A stretch of 27,435 nucleotides of DNA, taken from contig WFQZ01000009.1 of assembly GCA_015486785.1 (NCBI GenBank), forward strand, positions 1 to 27,435. The letters are read 5' to 3'. Position numbers and translations under genes: made by a program. Positions 21,401-27,435 of the stretch are shown one piece after another (position 1 is the stretch's first letter; each line of letters starts with the position of its first letter). The notes beneath the pieces are model-generated. The model ran no database searches. It saw only the letters and a list, made by a program, of their open reading frames with translations, and was not told where the DNA came from. Source of the stretch: Thermoflexales bacterium (GTDB lineage Bacteria > Chloroflexota > Anaerolineae > B4-G1 > SLSP01).

Positions 21401-24400
21401 ACCGAGGCATACTGCCGCGATGATTTTGACTCAGACACGCTGGAAACGGTCTTCTTGGAAGACAACATGGAAAATGGCAGCGGGAAGTGGACTTCTGCTT
21501 CCCCTTGGACGCTGAACGAGGACGAATGGTACAGCTACAGCCACATCTGGAACGCCGAATCCTCGTCGGCGGTGACAGGCACGCTGCTTCTTACCCCCAC
21601 CTTTGACTTTTCGGATTACGTGGTGCCGGGCATCAAATTCCGCTCGGCCTATCAACTGGATTCCACCGGCGACGTGGGCTACGTGGACGCTTCCGCCGAT
21701 GGCGTGAACTGGACCACCGTAGCCACCTACACCAACGGCAAGACCTCCTACTGGAGCACGCCAGTGATCACCTTCAGCCAGTTCAACCGCACGCCGGACA
21801 TCCATTTCCGCTTCCGCGCCGCTGCTCAGAGCGGCCTGCGCTGGTATCTTGACGACGTGGTCGTGGCCGCCTGGCCGGCGATCAAATCGGCGGCCATCAC
21901 CCCGCAGCAAGACCCTGGCGCGGCTCGCCAGGGAAGCACCTTCGTCGCCTCATACGATTCCCCCTCGCACCTGCTGCCCATCAGCTACACTTGGGACTTC
22001 GGGGATGGCTCCGCTCCGGTGGTGACCACGGTGCCCACGGCTACGCACATCTACGTGAGCAAAGGGAACTACACCGTTTCGGTGAAGGTGGATAACGCGC
22101 ACGACGATGCGCAAACCGAGATCGGCATCCAGATTGACGAGCCGCTGGCGAGCACCGATTTCACCTCCGCCGCCGTTACCTCCGCCGATGACCTCAAAGG
22201 CACGTTCCAGGCCACCTATGACCCGGCGAATGCCTCGCCGCCCATCACCTACACCTGGAATTTCGGGGACGGCTCCGCGCAAGTGGTGACCACTACGAAC
22301 ACGCTGCAACACACCTTCCCGGCTGCGGGCAGCTATGTGATCACCCTGACCACGAACAACCTGGTGAGCACCGTCAGCGTCACGCACACGCTCACCTTGC
22401 CCTACGATAATGACAACGACGGCGTGAGCAATGCCACGGAAACTGCGTTGGGCATGAATCCCAGCAACGCCGACTCAGACGGCGACGGCGTGCCCGACGG
22501 CACCGAGATCGGCGATCCCAACAACCCTACCGATACGGACGGCGATGGCACCATCGACGCCCTCGATACGGACGATGACGGGGACGGTCTGCCCACCGCC
22601 GCCGAAGACATCAACAACGACGGCGATCCCACCAACGACGACAGCGACGGTGACGGGACTCCCAACTACTTGGATACGGACGATGACGGCGATAACGTCC
22701 CCACGGCCACGGAGGACATCAACGGTGATGGCAATCCGGCCAACGACGACACGGACGGCGACGGAACGCCCGATTACCTGGACGTGGACGACGACGGCGA
22801 CGGCATCCTGACCATCAATGAGGACGCCAACGGGAACGGCGATCCCACCGACGATGACGCCGACAACGACGGCACGCCGGATTACTTGGACGACAACGCT
22901 AACCCCACGTTCACCTCCTCGCCGGTGACTTCGGCCACGGAGGACGCGCTCTACACTTACAACCTCGTCGTCACTGACGCCGATGGGGACCCGATCACCT
23001 TCACCGTCGTCTCCGTCCCCACGTGGCTCACGCTGACCGATAACCACGACGGCACGGCGACGCTCAGCGGCACGCCGACCAACGACGATGTGGGCACGAT
23101 CACCGTGACCATCCGCGCCACGGACGGCAAAGACACGCGAGACCAGAGCTTCAGCCTGACCGTGGCGAACACCAACGACGCGCCGATCTTCGCCAGCACG
23201 CCCATCACCCAGGCCACGGAGGACACGGCCTACACCTACAACATCACCGCCTCAGACGACGACGCCGGCGACACGCTCACCGTCACCGGCTCGGTGCCCA
23301 CCTGGCTCTCACTGAGCGATCACTGCGACGGCACGGCCACGCTCGGCGGCACCCCCACCAATGACGAGGTGGGATCGTACACCCTCGTGCTCACCGTCAC
23401 CGACGCCGCCGGTGCCAGCGGGACGCAAACCTTCAGCCTGACCGTGGCGAACACCAACGACGCGCCGATCTTCACCAGCACGCCGATCACCCAAGCCACC
23501 GAAGACTCGATCTACACCTACATGGTCACGGTGGACGATGTGGATACCGGCGACGACAGCTCGCTCGTCATTTCCGGCACTTATCCCTCGTGGCTCTCGC
23601 TGGCCAGTGTTTCTCCCACTGTCTCCCACTTGACCGGTACACCGGACAATGATGCGGTCGGCAGCCACGCGATCACCATCACCGTGCAAGACAGCTCCGG
23701 CGCGATAACCGCGCAGGTATTCACCTTGACGGTGGCTAATGTCAACGATGCGCCGGTCTTCTCCAGCCACGCAGTGACCTCCGCCATGCAAGATCAACTG
23801 TACACCTATCACATCACCGTGGACGATGTGGACGTGGGCGATACGGTGACCATCACCGCGCCGACCTATCCTGCCTGGCTGAGCTTTACCGATAACCACG
23901 ACGGCACCGCTACATTGAGCGGCACGCCGGCCAACGGCAACGTGGGCGATCATTCCGTCTCCTTGCACGTGGTGGATGCCGCCGGGGCCAGTGACACCCA
24001 GGCGTTCAGCATCACCGTGCGCAACACCAACGACGCCCCGGCCTTCACCAGCGTGCCCAGCACGACCGCCTCCGAAGACACGCTGTACAGCTACCACGTC
24101 ACTGCCTCCGACCCTGATGGCGACGCGATGGCGATCACCGCTACAAACTCGCTGCCTTCCTGGCTGACGCTGGACGATCACGGCTTGGGAGATGCCACAC
24201 TCAGCGGCACCCCGCTGGGGAGCGACGTGGGGAGCTACTCAGTTCATCTGCTGGTGACCGACATCGGCGGTTTGACGGATACGCAGTCCTTCTCCGTGAC
24301 CGTGTCGTCGGTCAATGACGCGCCGGTCTTCACCAGCACCCCGTCGGACTCCGCCACCGAGGACGTTGCGTACACCTACAACATCACCGTGAGTGATGAG

Positions 24401-27400
24401 GACGACCTTACCCCCACGCTGACCATTTCCGCCACCGAGTATCCGTCCTGGCTGAGCTTCACCGATAACCACGGCGCGGCCACGCTCAGCGGCACGCCGA
24501 CGAACGACGACGTGGGCACATACACAGTCACCTTGTGGGTGACCGATACCCACGCTGCCGGCACCGCGCAAACCTATCATCTGACGGTGGCGAACACCAA
24601 CGATGCGCCGACCTTCTCCAGCTCTCCCGTGACGGCGGCCACCGAGGACACGCCGTACACCTACACTATCGCTACGGCGGATGTTGACGCGGGTGACACG
24701 CGCACCATCAGCGGCACGTTCCCCGCCTGGCTCTCGCTGACCGACAACGGCGACGGCACGGCCACGCTCAGCGGCACGCCGACGAACGACGATGTCGGCT
24801 CCGCCTCGGTGGTGATCACCGTGACCGACGCCGCCGGAGCGTATGCCGTGCAATCGTTCAGCTTGACCGTGAGCAATGTCAACGATCCGCCCACCTTTAC
24901 CAGCACGCCCGTCACCACCGCCACCCAAGATTCGCTCTACAGCTACGCCATCACCACGGCGGACGTTGACGCGGGCGACTCGCTCGCCATCACCGGCACG
25001 TTCCCCGCCTGGCTCTCGCTGACCGACAACAGTGACGGCACGGCCACGCTCAGCGGCACGCCGACGAACGACGATGTGGGCACCGCTTCCGTGGCGATCA
25101 CCGTGACCGACACCGCCGGAGCGGTCGTGACCCAGACCTTCTCCATTGAGGTGGCGAACATCAACGACCCGCCTTCCTTCACCTCAACCGCCATCACTAC
25201 AGTGAACGAGGACGACACTTACACCTACGACATCGCCGCCACCGACCCGGACAGCGGAGACTTCCTGAGCATCGCCTGCGACTATCCCACCTGGCTCTCC
25301 TTCACCGACTATCACAACGGCACGGCGCAATTGACGGGCACACCCGACAACTCGCTGGTCGGCAGCTACGCGATCACGCTCACCGTGAGCGACGCCGCCG
25401 GCGCGAAGGACGTCCAGAAATTCACCCTGACCGTGCAGAACGTCAACGACGCGCCCGTGTTCACCAGCACACCGATCACGCAGGCCACCGAGGATGCGGC
25501 CTACTTGTACTTCGTCACCACGACGGATGATGACTTGAACGACACGCGCACCATCAGCGGCACGTTCCCCGCCTGGCTCGCGTTGACCGACAACGGCGAC
25601 GGCACGGCCACACTCAGCGGCACGCCCGCCAATGCCGATGTGGGCACGGTCACCATCGTGATCTCGGCCACGGACGCCGCCGGCGCGGTGACCAAGCAGA
25701 CATTCAACTTGACCGTGAACAACGTCAACGATCCGCCCTTCTTCACCTCCACGCCGCCCTCTGACGCAACCCAAGATCAGATGTACACCGCGATGATCCA
25801 GGCGGACGACATTGATGTCGGTGACGTGCTGCTCATCACGCCCACCACCACGTTGCCCGGCTGGCTGGAACTGATGTCCATAAGCGACCGCGCCACGCAA
25901 CTTTCCGGCACGCCTCACAACGCCGACGTGGGGGTCTACTACCTCACCTTCCGCGTGACCGATCTGGCGGGCGCGAGTGCTACCCAATCCTTCTCCATCA
26001 CCGTGGCGAATGTCAACGACGCGCCGATCTTCACCAGCACGCCGATCACCAGCACCCCCAAGGGCGCGGAGTACACTTACCACGTTACGGCGGAAGACGT
26101 GGACGCCGGTGACTTCGTGACCCTGTCCACGCGCTCCGTGCTGCCTTCGTGGCTGAGCTTCGCCGCCACCGGCGACGGCGCGGCCACGCTCAACGGCACG
26201 CCCTATCACAACGATGTGGGCGACACTTTCATCACCTTGCAAGCTGAAGACAAAGCCGGGGTGACGGTGACGCAATCCTTCACCTTGACCGTCTACGATA
26301 CGAACTCCGCGCCGATCTTCACCAGCACGCCGGTCACACAGGCGCAGGAGGCGCAGCCCTACACTTACACCATCACCACCTACGACGACGAGGGCGATGC
26401 CCGCACCATCACCTACACCAGCGCGATCACGGTGCAACGTTGGCTCGCACTGAGCGATCACGGCGACGGCACGGCCACGCTCAGCGGCACGCCCACCAAT
26501 GACGATGTGGGGCAGTTCGGTATGACCGTGCTGGTGCGCGATAGCGGCGGCCTGACCCGCACGCAGCAATACACGCTCTACGTCAACGATCTCGATATGC
26601 CGCCTTACTTCGTCAGCACGCCCATCACCCAGGTCAACGAAAATTCGTCCTACGATTACATGGTGCAGGTGCAAGACGATGACCGGAACGAGGCTTTGAA
26701 CGTCATGGCCGCTTCCCCGCTGCCTGATTGGCTCTCGCTGTTTGATGTGGGGAACGGCATCTCCCAGCTTAGCGGCACACCGACCCACGCAGACATCGGC
26801 GAGCATGCCATCTCGCTGGTGGCCTCGGACAAGGACGGCGTGACCGTGACTCAGAGCTTCACGCTCACCGTCCTGCGCACGAATCACGCGCCGGTCTTCA
26901 CCAGCGATCCGATCACCACGGCGGAGCAGGGGGCGACCTACGCTTACACGATGACCGCCGCCGATGCCGATAACGAGGACGCGATCTTGGCCTTCAGCGG
27001 GACGTACCCGGCGTGGCTCACGTTGACCGATCACGGCAACGACTCGGCCACGCTCAGCGGCACGCCGACCAACGACGACGTGGGCACAGTTACCATCACC
27101 CTGCGGGTGGCCGACTCAATGAACGCCACCGATACGCAATCCTTCGTGCTCACCGTGGCGAACGTCAATGACGCGCCGGTCTTCACCAGCACACCGATCA
27201 CGCAGGCCACCGAGGATCAGCCCTACAGCTACGCTATCACCACCGCCGACGTGGACCTGGGCGACACGCGCACCATCAGCGGGACGTTCCCCGCCTGGCT
27301 CACGTTGACCGACAAGGGCGACGGCACGGCCACGCTCAGCGGCACGCCGACCAATGACGACGTGGGCGCGGTCGCCATCGCCCTGCGGGTTACGGACGCG

Positions 27401-27435
27401 CTGAGTGCCAGCACTATGCAGACCTTCACCCTCAC
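18428..27435 (+). CDS. Giant secreted/surface multidomain protein (transglutaminase-like, PKD, TSP3, CADG repeats), 3' end outside the window
   Basis: One open frame of 3002 visible codons with no stop before the window end; the phase was checked at about twenty points. The ATG follows GGGAGGA (18416-18422). Layout: signal peptide 1-27 (MKRTT, hydrophobic core, VAA cut); Asp-rich Ca-binding segment 33-90; transglutaminase-like domain about 210-420 with Cys344 in GGACQDNANIYTTMLRSAGI and His388 in YDHSVLLWLNGQW; a Pro-rich linker near 575-595; three DxDGDG beta repeats (about 598-995); a MAM/jelly-roll-like region about 1008-1148; two PKD domains with WDFGDGS (1189) and WNFGDGS (1277); a thrombospondin-3-like Asp stretch 1326-1490; then cadherin-like CADG/He_PIG repeats from 1495. 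Likely calcium-stiffened and extracellular, in adhesion or matrix. The third residue of the transglutaminase triad is not obvious, so enzyme activity is uncertain. The anchor lies beyond the window. Confidence 0.93.
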   Translation, partial: MKRTTLWTLVGLVVLMGMLIAAFPVAADAPFTATDLDGDGLTNDMETHGWYTKDGGPFYTDPYDADSDDDGLSDGEERLFRTDPNDAHDPGIYVRYSPELKTREYFHDTDPAYMLARRAGNRYLMTESMVVRRGETFHIGGPKGATLTITSNGLSTMPISDYDPARGYWTVQAPPISGGKVGTYTATMTLGSWSASMPVYVIFELPSGLTQEELDAYVYDDDPDNIRDETSVWFLAPEYPWDDKCDGDANDPPCSSEQYHSTRGLAQRFVTTMFEKQVFLKHTMPAIEGQTVQYSSDHNDAATAIAHWADYEFRVYYGKTHVSFYDAMYKWYDGTGWTMDGGACQDNANIYTTMLRSAGIAARDFLVDWTRFEGNGDYSIGGPYQYDHSVLLWLNGQWLGGRSYEHNEAYDDYYPWQHGIHEHRTLYKYYPDSYGDIVLSSNAGWDWASEGGMVNDVVVPFYDEQEAQYWNHWDYFWNSQQPLDIGKSPYVDIFNYQVWHGDGWAPKGWHSGDGSFYPPTHTYYLPTGVPAYAGDTENWPYNPIVQICSPSSEGTPDCQAMLAAQTHQPQYTQPAGPPTAPVEQAAEQPKPPSKDAVHLGRIIGDRGVDTDGDGRFDQLQVDVEVIVERTGDYQMGAWLKMGDQWARTDQYPLHLTASPRGLSRRVVTLKFNGQDIGLAGQSGPYELTDLWITGANRTVLAAVWPEEMMDYRKPAYQTHAYSAKDFKTKGALLGALTEITHKGLDRDGDGLNETLEINVPLRINVPGTYQVTADLYDADNNYVGHAEWTGKGNVAALDFSIARTHAPYKLQHLALFDAAARYANSKYPDSKPLLDSQYVDPYTVTSLPNVERGAGFATTEAVRSVGGRFQKLGVITATNVYTISGVDTDGNGRYNELQVTAVVTVSKGGESYWMDGVLLDAHNEPLGWGESSPRVLLTGTNVLTMTFDGQLIYDHLPLMPVTETLTLAEIRIYSGSPGSATEEDHINEAATTEAYCRDDFDSDTLETVFLEDNMENGSGKWTSASPWTLNEDEWYSYSHIWNAESSSAVTGTLLLTPTFDFSDYVVPGIKFRSAYQLDSTGDVGYVDASADGVNWTTVATYTNGKTSYWSTPVITFSQFNRTPDIHFRFRAAAQSGLRWYLDDVVVAAWPAIKSAAITPQQDPGAARQGSTFVASYDSPSHLLPISYTWDFGDGSAPVVTTVPTATHIYVSKGNYTVSVKVDNAHDDAQTEIGIQIDEPLASTDFTSAAVTSADDLKGTFQATYDPANASPPITYTWNFGDGSAQVVTTTNTLQHTFPAAGSYVITLTTNNLVSTVSVTHTLTLPYDNDNDGVSNATETALGMNPSNADSDGDGVPDGTEIGDPNNPTDTDGDGTIDALDTDDDGDGLPTAAEDINNDGDPTNDDSDGDGTPNYLDTDDDGDNVPTATEDINGDGNPANDDTDGDGTPDYLDVDDDGDGILTINEDANGNGDPTDDDADNDGTPDYLDDNANPTFTSSPVTSATEDALYTYNLVVTDADGDPITFTVVSVPTWLTLTDNHDGTATLSGTPTNDDVGTITVTIRATDGKDTRDQSFSLTVANTNDAPIFASTPITQATEDTAYTYNITASDDDAGDTLTVTGSVPTWLSLSDHCDGTATLGGTPTNDEVGSYTLVLTVTDAAGASGTQTFSLTVANTNDAPIFTSTPITQATEDSIYTYMVTVDDVDTGDDSSLVISGTYPSWLSLASVSPTVSHLTGTPDNDAVGSHAITITVQDSSGAITAQVFTLTVANVNDAPVFSSHAVTSAMQDQLYTYHITVDDVDVGDTVTITAPTYPAWLSFTDNHDGTATLSGTPANGNVGDHSVSLHVVDAAGASDTQAFSITVRNTNDAPAFTSVPSTTASEDTLYSYHVTASDPDGDAMAITATNSLPSWLTLDDHGLGDATLSGTPLGSDVGSYSVHLLVTDIGGLTDTQSFSVTVSSVNDAPVFTSTPSDSATEDVAYTYNITVSDEDDLTPTLTISATEYPSWLSFTDNHGAATLSGTPTNDDVGTYTVTLWVTDTHAAGTAQTYHLTVANTNDAPTFSSSPVTAATEDTPYTYTIATADVDAGDTRTISGTFPAWLSLTDNGDGTATLSGTPTNDDVGSASVVITVTDAAGAYAVQSFSLTVSNVNDPPTFTSTPVTTATQDSLYSYAITTADVDAGDSLAITGTFPAWLSLTDNSDGTATLSGTPTNDDVGTASVAITVTDTAGAVVTQTFSIEVANINDPPSFTSTAITTVNEDDTYTYDIAATDPDSGDFLSIACDYPTWLSFTDYHNGTAQLTGTPDNSLVGSYAITLTVSDAAGAKDVQKFTLTVQNVNDAPVFTSTPITQATEDAAYLYFVTTTDDDLNDTRTISGTFPAWLALTDNGDGTATLSGTPANADVGTVTIVISATDAAGAVTKQTFNLTVNNVNDPPFFTSTPPSDATQDQMYTAMIQADDIDVGDVLLITPTTTLPGWLELMSISDRATQLSGTPHNADVGVYYLTFRVTDLAGASATQSFSITVANVNDAPIFTSTPITSTPKGAEYTYHVTAEDVDAGDFVTLSTRSVLPSWLSFAATGDGAATLNGTPYHNDVGDTFITLQAEDKAGVTVTQSFTLTVYDTNSAPIFTSTPVTQAQEAQPYTYTITTYDDEGDARTITYTSAITVQRWLALSDHGDGTATLSGTPTNDDVGQFGMTVLVRDSGGLTRTQQYTLYVNDLDMPPYFVSTPITQVNENSSYDYMVQVQDDDRNEALNVMAASPLPDWLSLFDVGNGISQLSGTPTHADIGEHAISLVASDKDGVTVTQSFTLTVLRTNHAPVFTSDPITTAEQGATYAYTMTAADADNEDAILAFSGTYPAWLTLTDHGNDSATLSGTPTNDDVGTVTITLRVADSMNATDTQSFVLTVANVNDAPVFTSTPITQATEDQPYSYAITTADVDLGDTRTISGTFPAWLTLTDKGDGTATLSGTPTNDDVGAVAIALRVTDALSASTMQTFTL
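20219..21420 (+). repeat. Three diverged beta-domain repeats in the giant protein
   Basis: A Ca-loop signature followed by L-x-V/I strands recurs at 20252 (DTDGDGRFDQLQV), 20660 (DRDGDGLNETLEI) and 21086 (DTDGNGRYNELQV), about 136 and 142 residues apart. Each is followed by a G-x-Y-x(3)-A/G-L-type strand. I do not recognise a named family. Confidence 0.7.
22403..22900 (+). repeat. Thrombospondin type 3-like Asp/Asn-rich calcium-binding repeats
   Basis: A run of DxDxDG(V/T) motifs (for example DNDNDGVSN, DSDGDGVPD, DTDGDGTID, DTDDDGDGL) alternates with NPxNPTD-type spacers, covering residues about 1326-1491 of the giant protein. Such arrays bind many Ca2+ ions and act as stiff stalks. Here they separate the PKD domains from the cadherin-like array. 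Confidence 0.88.
22910..27435 (+). repeat. Cadherin-like (CADG/He_PIG) tandem repeats, 15 complete plus a partial 16th
   Basis: Units begin at the FTS-like codons 22910, 23189, 23471, 23759, 24044, 24329, 24614, 24896, 25178, 25460, 25742, 26030, 26318, 26609, 26897 and 27182, a period of 93-97 residues that always keeps frame. Each unit follows the pattern TPIT-x-ATED-x-Y-Y-I-x-D-x-D, then P-x-WL-x-L, DGTATLSGTPTNDDVG, VTDAAGA, TFSLTVANVNDAP. This is the dystroglycan-type cadherin-like / putative-Ig fold seen in bacterial adhesins. The array continues past the window. Confidence 0.93.

Noticed and set aside
25184..27034. 616-residue minus-strand open frame
   Set aside because: It is the antisense shadow of the cadherin-like repeats, repeating with the same period. 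The real frame is the plus strand, with signal peptide, PKD and TSP3 domains.

Overview
The window is GC-rich bacterial chromosome. Its genes have AGGAGG-type ribosome binding sites, sigma70-like promoters and strong intrinsic terminators. No taxonomic marker settles the host. Large multidomain surface proteins, an amidohydrolase fused to a second domain, a long intracellular GH13 enzyme and NarL-type two-component genes together suggest Chloroflexota (Anaerolineae-like). That placement is an inference of moderate-to-low confidence.

Layout. (1) 1-256: an array of 22-bp tandem repeats that runs into the 3' end of a 1168-residue GH13 alpha-amylase-family gene on the minus strand (226-3732). (2) 3733-4197: a divergent regulatory region, then rpmG (L33) with its own promoter and a textbook terminator. 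(3) 4210-5823: a nitroreductase-family gene meeting adenosine deaminase (add) tail to tail. (4) 4810-8856, minus strand: the compact cluster lon - CDP-alcohol phosphatidyltransferase - add, with an extended -10 promoter upstream of lon. (5) 9040-9160: tRNA-Pro(GGG) with its own promoter and terminator. (6) 9328-13145: a two-gene helicase operon (UPF1/DNA2-like SF1, then NERD-like plus UvrD-like SF1), bracketed by a 16/17-bp imperfect direct repeat and sitting just after the tRNA terminator. (7) 13336-18326: membrane histidine kinase, NarL-type response regulator, an MTA/SAH-deaminase-like amidohydrolase with a C-terminal CYTH-like domain, and an HD phosphohydrolase overlapping it by 4 bp. (8) 18428 to the window end: one uninterrupted frame (3002 residues visible, no stop in the window) for a giant secreted or surface protein. 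It has a signal peptide, a transglutaminase-like domain, three Ca-binding beta repeats, a MAM/jelly-roll-like region, two PKD domains, a thrombospondin-type-3 Asp-rich region and at least 16 cadherin-like (CADG/He_PIG) repeats.

How the parts may work together. lon, the phospholipid synthase-like gene and add look co-transcribed. Purine-related hydrolysis recurs: add, the amidohydrolase and the HD protein. The helicase pair looks like a translationally coupled accessory module, and its position and flanking repeat fit an insertion, possibly a defence or DNA-processing system. The giant protein is preceded by an operator-like palindrome and paired heptamers spaced by one helical turn, so its expression is probably regulated, perhaps by the nearby two-component system (speculative).

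The observations most worth checking are the helicase module with its flanking repeat and degenerate NERD domain, the amidohydrolase-CYTH fusion coupled to an HD enzyme, the giant transglutaminase-like adhesin, and the 22-bp repeat array that supplies the end of the amylase gene.
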